A stretch of DNA of 64,000 bases from Alcaligenes sp. SORT26 (GTDB lineage Bacteria; Pseudomonadota; Gammaproteobacteria; Burkholderiales; Burkholderiaceae_B). How positions within the stretch are numbered: position 1 is the first letter of the stretch; every line of letters starts with the position of its first letter. Of the stretch, positions 57,261-64,000 are shown in pieces. Both the position numbers and the translations under genes were made by a program. The notes under the pieces were generated by a model. It had not been told where the DNA came from. It searched no databases and saw only the letters and a list, made by a program, of their open reading frames with translations. The stretch is taken from NCBI RefSeq assembly GCF_017377875.1, contig NZ_CP070975.1:186001-250000 (forward strand), given 5' to 3'.

Positions 57261-58649
57261 TTATTTACTGTTGTTCATATTGCCCAGCATGGACAGTTGC
57301 TGGCTCAGGTAATCACTGGTGCCTTTCATGCGGTTGATCATCACGTCCAACTGCACGAACTGTTTGCGGTAGGCTTCCATCTTGTTTTCGATGCGCTGGT
57401 CGGCGGCATCATACTGATCTTGCAGTTTTTTGCCGACTTTTTCAGCGCCTTCCTGGGCGTTATCAATACGGCCGCCTTTCTTGATGAACTCATCGGCTGC
57501 GGTTTGTACACGGCCCGCTACACCTTGCTCGCCCACGAACATGTTCTTGACGTCCGCCATATTGGTCTTCAGGACTTCGTTCAGCTTTTTTTCGTCCAGT
57601 TGCAGATCGCCGGTTTTCGGGTCCACGTTAATCCCCAGACCAACCAGAGAGCGGATTTCGCCTTCGCTGGGAACGTGGCCCAGGGTAGCGTCCCGCATGG
57701 CGTTCTGAGCTTCGCGGGCCATGGAGTCGCCGGTCAGGGCAGAGCCCTGCTTCAGGTCGACGTTGTAGGCCGTCAGGGCGCGAATCGACTTGTTGAACTT
57801 GTTGTAAGCCTCGACATAGTCTTTCACCGCTTTGGCGGCCACGCTATCGTCTTTGGCCACTTCCACATTGATGGGGTCGTCACCTGCTTTGTTTAGCGTG
57901 ATTTCCAGGCCTTCAATGGTGTTTTTCAGCGTATTGCTCTGGCTGGTGATCTCAATGCCATTGACCGTCAGCTTGGCGTTGAGGGCTTTGGTTTCTGTAA
58001 AGCCGTTGGCACCAGGGTTAGTAGAGTCGAAATTGAGCACGTCAGCCAGCGCGTCATTGCCGCTTACGCTAATGGAGCTGATCGAGGCGGCTTCGCCTGT
58101 CGCGCCTGCGGACAGTTGCAGGCGGTAGGGTTCGTTTGGATCGCCGGTATTGATAATGGTGGCTTTCATGCCCACGTCGGGGTCGGCATTAATGGCGTTC
58201 ATCACCCCTTGCAAGGACGTGTCCTGTCCTTTCATGTCGACGGAGTGTTCTTTGCCATTGGCCAGGCGAACGGTGATTTTTCCGCCTTCGCCGATGGCCT
58301 TGTCCCGCGACTCGTGGGCGGCGGCCGTCAGCGTCTGACGGGTGGCCAGATTATCGACCTTGATCACGTACTGACCGGCTGAGGCTTTGGAGTCGCCGGT
58401 CACTTTGATATTTTCGCTATTGGCCGTCACTTTGACTGCGCCGAACGAATCTTCCGAGTTCAGCGCCTTGGAGGCCGACTGCAGCTCAGCCAGACTGCTC
58501 TTGAGTTGACCGTAGGCCGAGATCTTGTTGGTATTGGCAACCTGACGGTTCTGGATAACGGCAAGGCTCTTCTTTTCCGTCTTGCGCAGATCTTCCAGCA
58601 ACTCGTCCAGCTTCAGGCCCGAGCCTACGCCAATCGAAGAAATAGCCAT
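57261..58649 (-). CDS. fliD: Filament cap protein FliD
   Basis: 462 residues. The N-terminus ISSIGVGSGLKLDELLEDLR and the C-terminal coiled coil (QYDAADQRIENKMEAYRKQF, VQLDVMINRMKGTSDYLSQQ) are classic. It caps the filament and folds flagellin onto the tip. An AAAGGAG ribosome site precedes the ATG. Confidence 0.97.
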   Translation of the reverse strand: MAISSIGVGSGLKLDELLEDLRKTEKKSLAVIQNRQVANTNKISAYGQLKSSLAELQSASKALNSEDSFGAVKVTANSENIKVTGDSKASAGQYVIKVDNLATRQTLTAAAHESRDKAIGEGGKITVRLANGKEHSVDMKGQDTSLQGVMNAINADPDVGMKATIINTGDPNEPYRLQLSAGATGEAASISSISVSGNDALADVLNFDSTNPGANGFTETKALNAKLTVNGIEITSQSNTLKNTIEGLEITLNKAGDDPINVEVAKDDSVAAKAVKDYVEAYNKFNKSIRALTAYNVDLKQGSALTGDSMAREAQNAMRDATLGHVPSEGEIRSLVGLGINVDPKTGDLQLDEKKLNEVLKTNMADVKNMFVGEQGVAGRVQTAADEFIKKGGRIDNAQEGAEKVGKKLQDQYDAADQRIENKMEAYRKQFVQLDVMINRMKGTSDYLSQQLSMLGNMNNSK

Positions 58650-58738
58650 ATCAAATACTCCTTTAGTGTCCTATTTTGTCGCGAATGTGTCGCGCGCAAA
58701 GCCCATGTCAATGGGAGGTTTCGAGGCCAGTTTGGTTT

Positions 58739-59140
58739 TTAAACCTTCACACTGACGGCGTTGCCCTGCAACTGAACGATCATTTTGGCAATCTGGATAA
58801 CGGCGTCCGAAGGGACGGTGCGCAGCACCTCGCCGGTCGAGTTGTCCACAATGGAGACCACCAGGCGTTGGGCTTCGTCGTCCATATTGAAGCGAATCCC
58901 CGTGGACCAGGCCTGCAGGGAATTGTTGATCTGGTCCAGGGTGTCATCCAGCGTGTTGACCATGCCGGGCACGGCTTCACGCTTGTCGGGCCAGCGTTGC
59001 TGTAGCTGGGTATCGGTACTGCTTTCCTTGATCGGGGTCACCGTGGTGGCCGCCGACGGGGTAGGGGTGCCGGGGTTTTGCTCCACAGGGGAAGCCAGGG
59101 GCACCAAGGCCGTCGTTTGAGATGAAACTGAGTTGATCAT
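58739..59140 (-). CDS. flaG: FlaG family flagellar protein
   Basis: 133 residues. A variable Pro/Thr-rich N-terminus is followed by the FlaG core FNMDDEAQRLVVSIVDNSTG and GEVLRTVPSDAVIQIAKM. FlaG affects filament length in several genera. ATG 59140 is preceded by GGAG. A sigma-28 promoter lies about 72 nt upstream. Same transcript as fliD. Confidence 0.92.
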   Translation of the reverse strand: MINSVSSQTTALVPLASPVEQNPGTPTPSAATTVTPIKESSTDTQLQQRWPDKREAVPGMVNTLDDTLDQINNSLQAWSTGIRFNMDDEAQRLVVSIVDNSTGEVLRTVPSDAVIQIAKMIVQLQGNAVSVKV

Positions 59141-59211
59141 GACATCACTCCAGAAGGGGCTTGGTGGCAGGCCTGCACAATGGCTCGGGGCTCGGCACCT
59201 GTAACGTTCCA

Positions 59212-59238
59212 ATTACGGCACCCTCGCGCGTATCTTTA
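59212..59238 (-). promoter_or_regulatory. Sigma-28 (FliA) promoter of flaG-fliDST
   Basis: Minus strand: TAAA (59238-59235), exactly 15 nt, then GCCGTAAT ending at 59212. The spacing is that of sigma-28, and GCCG is exact. It lies 72 nt before flaG and feeds the late genes fliD-fliS-fliT. Confidence 0.8.
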
Positions 59239-59378
59239 GGAAGGATTTTGCTTTTCGCCCGGTATGAGCCCGGTTAAAGCCTGAATAAGATGGCGAAAGA
59301 CTGTTTGATTTGGGGACTGTAAGGGCAGGCGGGCAGGCAAAATAGCTCAATCTTTATTGTCCGGATTCGTGCCCGTCC

Positions 59379-60140
59379 ATGCCTCGTTCAGAAGACGTCC
59401 TGGTTGAGCAGTACGCCCCATTGGTGCGCCGCCAAGCGCTCCAGCTTGTGTCGCGCCTGCCCCCCAGTGTCGAGCTGGATGATCTGATGCAGGCTGGCAT
59501 GATGGGCTTGCTCGATGCCGTACGCCGTTACCAGGTCGTGGCCGAGGCCCAGTTCGAGACCTACGCGGTTACCCGAATCCGCGGCGCCATGCTGGACGAG
59601 TTGCGTAGCCAGGACTGGCTGCCACGCAGCGTGCGTACCAAAGCCCGCCAGATTGAAGTGGCTGTCAGTGCCTTGCGTCAGGAACTGCTGCGCGAACCCA
59701 CCGAGCCGGAAATTGCCGAAGCCCTGTCCTTGAGCATGGACGATTATTACGAGCTGCTGGATGAAGCGGTTGGGGTGCAAGTCATTCACTATGAAGACTT
59801 GAAGCGTCATGCCGATCCTTCAGCCGATGCGCTGGAATTCCTGGAAGACAGTACGCGAGAGCAGGCTTACTTCGATAACCCGCTGAACCTGCTGACCTCC
59901 CAGGGCTTGCGTCAGGCACTCATCACTGCCATCGACCAATTGCCCGAGCGTGAAAAACTGCTGTTCGCGCTGCAATTCGAGCAAGACCTGAATCAGAAAG
60001 AAATTGCTCTGGTGCTGGGTGTGACCGAAGGGCGCGTATCCCAACTGCGTAGCCAGGCCGTGGCCCGTATCCGTGCCAGTTTGGCAAAAGACCAGTGGGA
60101 TGCCATCTCTGATAGCGCGGAATTTCAGGTGCTCTTGTAA
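59379..60140 (+). CDS. fliA: Flagellar sigma-28 factor FliA
   Basis: 253 residues with sigma regions 2 (ELDDLMQAGMMGLLDAVRRY, ETYAVTRIRGAMLDELRSQD), 3 (AVSALRQELLREPTEPEIAE) and 4 (LNQKEIALVLGVTEGRVSQL). It transcribes late flagellar and chemotaxis genes and is held by FlgM. It is divergent from flaG, whose promoter it should recognise. No clear FlhDC box was identified in the 238-bp gap. Confidence 0.97.
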   Translation: MPRSEDVLVEQYAPLVRRQALQLVSRLPPSVELDDLMQAGMMGLLDAVRRYQVVAEAQFETYAVTRIRGAMLDELRSQDWLPRSVRTKARQIEVAVSALRQELLREPTEPEIAEALSLSMDDYYELLDEAVGVQVIHYEDLKRHADPSADALEFLEDSTREQAYFDNPLNLLTSQGLRQALITAIDQLPEREKLLFALQFEQDLNQKEIALVLGVTEGRVSQLRSQAVARIRASLAKDQWDAISDSAEFQVLL

Positions 60141-60191
60141 GCCTGCCTTTCGCGGGCAGCCGACCTTTTCCCTTTTTCCGACTAACTATAT

Positions 60192-60212
60192 AAGAGCCGT
60201 TTCCTGGCTCTT
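60192..60212 (+). terminator. Probable terminator after fliA
   Basis: 7-bp stem AAGAGCC / GGCTCTT with a 7-nt loop, followed by a T-rich but interrupted tract (GTGTGTTTG). It lies 52 nt past the fliA stop. Confidence 0.6.
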
Positions 60213-60242
60213 GTGTGTTTGCGGTCGTCTGGTGTTAAAATA

Positions 60243-60270
60243 GCTCTAAATTTGTAGCTTATTTAGGAGC
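60243..60270 (+). promoter_or_regulatory. Inverted repeat over the antitoxin ribosome site
   Basis: GCTCTAAAT (60243-60251) and ATTTAGGAGC (60261-60270) form a near-perfect inverted repeat that includes the AGGAG ribosome site of the antitoxin gene (60265-60269). It could be the toxin-antitoxin autoregulatory operator or a translational hairpin. Confidence 0.4.
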
Positions 60271-60274
60271 CATT

Positions 60275-60526
60275 ATGGATGCGATCTACGCTGATTACTC
60301 TATTAGCATGTCCGAGTTCAAGAAGAACCCGGCTCAGGTCTTGCGTACGGCGGGAGAAAAGCCCGTGGCTGTTCTGAACCATAACCGGCCTGCCTTTTAT
60401 ATGGTGACTCCCCGCTTGTTTGAGGCCTTGGTCGAGGAAATTGCTAATCGGGATCTGAATGAGCTGGTGCGTCGACGGCTGGCAGTAAAAGATACGGCGG
60501 TCGAGGTTGATCTTGACCAGCTCTGA
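60275..60526 (+). CDS. RelB/Phd-type antitoxin
   Basis: 83 residues. The N-terminal Phd/YefM-like fold binds DNA (ISMSEFKKNPAQVLRTAGEK, VAVLNHNRPAFYMVTPRLFE). The C-terminal acidic tail (DTAVEVDLDQL) would neutralise the toxin. AGGAG lies 5 nt before the ATG. It overlaps the toxin gene at its 3' end, the common antitoxin-first order. Confidence 0.9.
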   Translation: MDAIYADYSISMSEFKKNPAQVLRTAGEKPVAVLNHNRPAFYMVTPRLFEALVEEIANRDLNELVRRRLAVKDTAVEVDLDQL

Positions 60527-60842
60527 CCGTGCACCCACAAAATATAAATTGAAGTTTTTGCCCGAAGCCTTGCAGGAGTGGGCGCGGCTGGACGGTAGCG
60601 TCAAAACCACCTTCAAGAGCTTGCTTCGCAAACGATTGGATGTACCACATGTGCCGGGTTCTGCTTTGCGGGGTGACTTGCAGCATTGCTACAAAATCAA
60701 GTTGCTCAAGCAGGGCTATCGCTTGGTTTATACGGTAGAGGACGATGTATTGGTGGTCTTGGTGCTGGCGGTAGATAAGCGGGAGGATATGGCAGCTTAC
60801 CGTGCCGCTGTTCAACGCTTAAGTGAAAACTTGGAGCGCTGA
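60513..60842 (+). CDS. RelE/ParE-superfamily toxin
   Basis: 109 residues. The mRNA-interferase-like fold is seen in YKLKFLPEALQEWARLDGSV, GDLQHCYKIKLLKQGYRLVY and the C-terminal VLAVDKREDMAAY with the usual Arg and Tyr. It probably cleaves mRNA at the ribosome, as RelE does. Start is TTG 60513, with GAGG about 7 nt before it; TTG 60507 is also possible but too close to that site. It overlaps the antitoxin gene. The pair sits at the edge of the flagellar block. Confidence 0.88.
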   Translation: MTSSDRAPTKYKLKFLPEALQEWARLDGSVKTTFKSLLRKRLDVPHVPGSALRGDLQHCYKIKLLKQGYRLVYTVEDDVLVVLVLAVDKREDMAAYRAAVQRLSENLER

Positions 60843-60881
60843 AGGAAACTCTTCGGGCCGTACTGAACACGGCGAGCTTGA

Positions 60882-60926
60882 AAATCTGGCCTTTCCTACC
60901 CTCCAGTGGCAGGAAAGGCCAGATTT
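60882..60926. terminator. Strong bidirectional terminator
   Basis: Perfect 16-bp stem AAATCTGGCCTTTCCT / AGGAAAGGCCAGATTT with a 13-nt loop. It separates the convergent toxin gene (stop 60842) from the glycosyltransferase gene (stop 60930). Confidence 0.85.
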
Positions 60927-60929
60927 GTT

Positions 60930-63900
60930 TTAGCGATAGTCCTGCTGGAAGGTCGCCTTCAAACCCTGCAATCGTTCCCGATTAAGCTTGGCCTTGATTT
61001 TGAACAGGCCTGCCGTCTCCACGGTTTTCTCTGCGTCCAGGAACTCCAGGACTGGCTTGTAGTAGTCGCGGTTCCAGAAGTCATGGATGAAGATCCGTGC
61101 CGAGCTTGGATCTCCTTTTTCGAGCACGTAGTCGATGCTCTCCAGTGTGCTGGCTACGCGGAAGCGGCCGTCGACCAGGATCAGGTCAAAGGGCAGGTCC
61201 TGGGTGTGGATGGATCGGCTGTAGTTGGGGAATTGATCCGCTGCGCGCAGGTCCACGGGGTAGCCCCATTCTTTGGTGGGGCCGATGTCTACATGGCTCA
61301 CCTGGCAGGCATCACCCACTTCGGCGCGCAGTTGCTCCAGCCAGCGGCGGTCGCTTTCCACTCCGTGAACATTCAGCCCCATGCTGGCGGCCAGTTTGGT
61401 GGAGCCGCCGCTACCGAATTCGTAGTAGTGCTGGGCCTGATCCAGGCAAGACTCGAAAAACTCGATCTCGGCGGCGGTCATGGCCGGGATGTTGGGGATG
61501 GTCATGCTGGGCAGATTGCGCAAACGGGCCTGCTTCAGATATTCCTCGGCTTTGGGGTGCTGATGCTGTGTCAGCAAGCGCTGTGCGTAGTCCGGGGCTC
61601 CAAAGTACGCGTGAAGAATAAACGCCAGTTTTTCCAGACGCTCGACAGGCAGGTCTTGTGTATTACGCGGCAGGAATACGGCAATAGCCGAATGGGTGCG
61701 GCTGCCATTGTGGCTGTCTTTGAGCTGGGCGTCGGTGTAGCCGCTCTCGCAGTCAAAGGCCATGAGTGTGTAGAACTTCAGGCCATGCGGTGTGAGCAGA
61801 TCACGGGCCTGCGACAAGTCCAATTGCTGGGCGTCACCTGGTGCAAAATGCACCTTGATGGAAACGGCCAGGACGTCTTTCAGGGTCTGACTGGCGTTGG
61901 TGAGCAGGGCGTGATTGTCGTAGTTGTCCGCCAGCATCAGCCAGTCGATGGGCGCGTCTCGCTCCAGATCGTCCAGGCGGATGGAGGGTAGATCGAACTG
62001 CGCCAGTGCCTGGCTGGCCTCCATGACGGGGGCTAGGGTGCCGCTTTGCCGATTGTCCAGACGGGCCTGAAAACTGACTGCGCCGCCATGTCCCAGCACG
62101 GCTTGCTGAACGATTTGCAGTCGGTTGCGGTTCAGGGGCAGGAGCAAATCTTGCGTGGTGGCGGCGGGATCGAAGCAAATCAGATGCAGGGCACCGGTTG
62201 CGTAAAGTTGCTCGAATTTAGCGTCCTGCACCAGTCTCGCGCCGTGATCAATGACGACAACAGGGTGCTTCAGCTCGAAACTGAAATCTTGTGTTCCAGA
62301 GGCTTCCTGCAAGGGCACGGCAAGTTGGGCTCTGTCCTGATCCTCAAAGCGAAGCTGGTGATCATGCTGAATGCTAAGGGCAGCGGGTGCCAGCCCGTCG
62401 CAATGCCGTTGCCAGATGGCGTGCAAAGCCTGACGCAGGGATTGAGCAAAAGCCTCGTGGTTGCAGACGGGAGAGTTCAGAAAGACCTGACGCATCTCAC
62501 TGCGCAGGGAGGCCAGCAAAGCATGATCTTCAGCCAGCATGCAGGCCAGGGAGACGTAATGCTCCCAGGACTGGGCAACCAGTTGCGGATAACCGGCGTT
62601 GCTGATGTGGCTGGTGGAGTGTCGGCTGGCAAAGGTGGGGCCGGGCAAGGTAATGACCGGGGCACCCATCAACATGGATTCCAGTGTGGTCAGCCCGCCC
62701 GAGAAGGGCCAGGGGTCCAGAGTGATATCAACGCGGTTATAGGTTCTGAGCAGTTCCCGGTGATTGGATTGCCCCTCAAAGTCCAGGCGCTCAGGATCAA
62801 CTCCTTGGGCTTTAAAACCGTCCTGGATTCTTTGCTTGAATTCCTCGCCTTCGTACAAAGAGCCTTTCAGCAATAGGCGTGCATTGGGCACCGCCGTCAA
62901 AATAGCCGCCCAAGCCTGAATGGTCGCTTCATTAATCTTGTTGGCGTTATTAAAGCAGCCAAAGGTAATGTGACCATTTTGTTCGATGGGGGCGGGGCCG
63001 ACTTCTGGCACGTAGAACGGCGGCATATAGCTGATGTAGCCGTTGGGCATGCGAATCAGCTTTTCTGTGTAATCCGAGTCGGTGCCTTGCGGGCTCTCAA
63101 AGCGGTCCGAGATCAGGTAGTCGATATAGTCCAGACCCATGGAGTTGTTCAGGCCACCTACCCATTTCACAATCAGTGGAGCTGGCTTCATGGACAACAT
63201 GCGCAGTCGAGTGCCTTTGTGATAGCCACTCATGTCGATCAGGATATCGATACGGTCACGACGAATTTGCTGATTGAGCTGATCATCGCTCAAGGCCGCG
63301 GTTTCGCGCCAGGCGTGGCAATGCGCACGGAGCTGCTCGGTGACGTCGTCAGGCTTGTCGGTGCTGCTGTAGGCGTACAGCTTGAATTCATTTTTGGATA
63401 AACGGGTCAGCGAGCCACTGGTCATGCGGGTGACGGGGTGATTGCTGAAACCATCAGAGAGCAAGCCGATACGCAGCGTACGTTTGGCGATGCGGCGCGT
63501 GTCTGCCGCCGCGTGCAGGGTGTAGGCGAAGCGCTTTTGCCAATCCTGTTGCAGTTGGCGAATATCGGCCAGATCCAGATTCGGGTTGAAGTGCTCATCG
63601 GTAATCACCTTGCCCAGAATCAGATCGTTCTTGGGGTCCTGGCGATGAGCCTGGCGCAGCAGCTTGCGCGAACCGTCCAGATCACCGCGTTTTGCATGCA
63701 GCTCGGCCAGTTTGAACAGGGCCACGGCGCTGGGCTTTTGTTTGATTTCTTCTTCAAGCAGCGCTTGGGCGGCCGTATAGTCCCGGCAAGCCACATACAC
63801 ATCAACTGCCAGATCGCGTGCTGCCAAGTCTTTTTTCAGTTTGAGTTGGGGCAGGTAGCGGCGTGCCTCTTGGGGGCGTTTGTCGTTGATCAGCGCCTTG

Positions 63901-64000
63901 ATGATGAGCGACAGGCTGGCCTGATGCTCGGGATGGTGGGCAAGCAGTTCTTCCAGCGTGGCAATGGCGGCAGGGAACTGGCTGCCATTAAAAAGCTGGA
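60930..64000 (-). CDS. Large TPR / OGT-like glycosyltransferase / methyltransferase-like fusion, 5' end outside window
   Basis: The frame is open from the stop at 60930 to the right edge, giving 1022 visible residues with no start. Residues 1-125 form TPR-type helical pairs. About 173-532 is a GT41 (OGT/SPINDLY)-like domain: RIGLLSDGFSNHPVTR, DILIDMSGYHKGTRLRMLS, ITFGCFNNANKINEATIQAW, DFEGQSNHRELL and DPWPFSGGLTTLESMLMGAP. About 580-775 resembles FkbM methyltransferases (LPSIRLDDLERDAPIDWLML) but lacks the usual acidic SAM motif. About 830-1022 has YYEFGSGGSTKLAASMG and ILVDGRFRVA, like class I methyltransferases. Next to flagellar genes, it may glycosylate flagellin or another surface protein (inference). 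Confidence 0.85.
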   Translation of the reverse strand, partial: QLFNGSQFPAAIATLEELLAHHPEHQASLSLIIKALINDKRPQEARRYLPQLKLKKDLAARDLAVDVYVACRDYTAAQALLEEEIKQKPSAVALFKLAELHAKRGDLDGSRKLLRQAHRQDPKNDLILGKVITDEHFNPNLDLADIRQLQQDWQKRFAYTLHAAADTRRIAKRTLRIGLLSDGFSNHPVTRMTSGSLTRLSKNEFKLYAYSSTDKPDDVTEQLRAHCHAWRETAALSDDQLNQQIRRDRIDILIDMSGYHKGTRLRMLSMKPAPLIVKWVGGLNNSMGLDYIDYLISDRFESPQGTDSDYTEKLIRMPNGYISYMPPFYVPEVGPAPIEQNGHITFGCFNNANKINEATIQAWAAILTAVPNARLLLKGSLYEGEEFKQRIQDGFKAQGVDPERLDFEGQSNHRELLRTYNRVDITLDPWPFSGGLTTLESMLMGAPVITLPGPTFASRHSTSHISNAGYPQLVAQSWEHYVSLACMLAEDHALLASLRSEMRQVFLNSPVCNHEAFAQSLRQALHAIWQRHCDGLAPAALSIQHDHQLRFEDQDRAQLAVPLQEASGTQDFSFELKHPVVVIDHGARLVQDAKFEQLYATGALHLICFDPAATTQDLLLPLNRNRLQIVQQAVLGHGGAVSFQARLDNRQSGTLAPVMEASQALAQFDLPSIRLDDLERDAPIDWLMLADNYDNHALLTNASQTLKDVLAVSIKVHFAPGDAQQLDLSQARDLLTPHGLKFYTLMAFDCESGYTDAQLKDSHNGSRTHSAIAVFLPRNTQDLPVERLEKLAFILHAYFGAPDYAQRLLTQHQHPKAEEYLKQARLRNLPSMTIPNIPAMTAAEIEFFESCLDQAQHYYEFGSGGSTKLAASMGLNVHGVESDRRWLEQLRAEVGDACQVSHVDIGPTKEWGYPVDLRAADQFPNYSRSIHTQDLPFDLILVDGRFRVASTLESIDYVLEKGDPSSARIFIHDFWNRDYYKPVLEFLDAEKTVETAGLFKIKAKLNRERLQGLKATFQQDYR

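Noticed and set aside
59339-59346. AAAATAGC before fliA as an FlhDC half-site
   Set aside because: Only a partial match, no paired half-site, and only 33 nt from the start codon.

Overview
The window is GC-rich, densely coded DNA that looks like a betaproteobacterium of the Alcaligenaceae (Alcaligenes/Bordetella relatives). The basis is an flhDC-controlled flagellar regulon in one block, in the order flhDC-motAB-che-flhBAF / flgNMA / flgB-L / fli, with protein sequences of betaproteobacterial character. This assignment is by recognition only; no database was searched.

Left flank (1-7353): a periplasmic or lipoprotein type I sulfatase overlaps a secreted formylglycine-generating-enzyme homologue that runs off the left edge. 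These are followed by a TM2-domain membrane protein, divergent glycerol genes (glpK and glpD), and an NlpC/P60 cell-wall hydrolase lipoprotein.

Flagellar block, rightward part (7354-42964): an AT-rich leader precedes the master regulator flhDC. Then come motAB, cheA-cheW-MCP-cheR-cheB-cheY-cheZ, a terminator, flhB-flhA-flhF and another terminator. The flgN-flgM-flgA genes run leftward, opposite flgBCDEFGHIJ and flgKL. Next is an MCP / small lipoprotein / MCP cassette, then a two-gene module of a cNMP-CBS-DUF294 protein and a DEDDh exonuclease.

Flagellar block, leftward part (42961-59140): read in the direction of transcription, the genes are flaG-fliD-fliS-fliT-(second FliK-like)-(FlhB C-domain protein), then fliE-F-G-H-I-J-K, then fliL-M-N-O-P-Q-R. 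fliA (sigma-28) is divergent from flaG. Basal body, export gate, hook, filament cap and chaperones, stator and chemotaxis core are all present. Flagellin (fliC), flhG/fleN and cheD are not in the window.

Regulation visible by eye: three sigma-28 type promoters (TAAA-N15-GCCG-like) lie upstream of flgM, flgK and flaG, and one FlhDC-box-like site lies between flgA and flgB. These fit a cascade FlhDC -> middle genes -> FliA/FlgM -> late genes.

Right flank (60141-64000): a RelB/RelE-type toxin-antitoxin pair, a strong bidirectional terminator, and a very large leftward gene, incomplete at its 5' end. That gene joins TPRs, an O-GlcNAc-transferase-like glycosyltransferase, a degenerate FkbM-like region and a C-terminal SAM-methyltransferase-like domain. 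It is a good candidate for surface or flagellin modification and the most novel-looking protein here. Other points of interest are the second FliK/FlhB switch pair, the large C-terminal extension on FlhF, and the MCP-linked lipoprotein.
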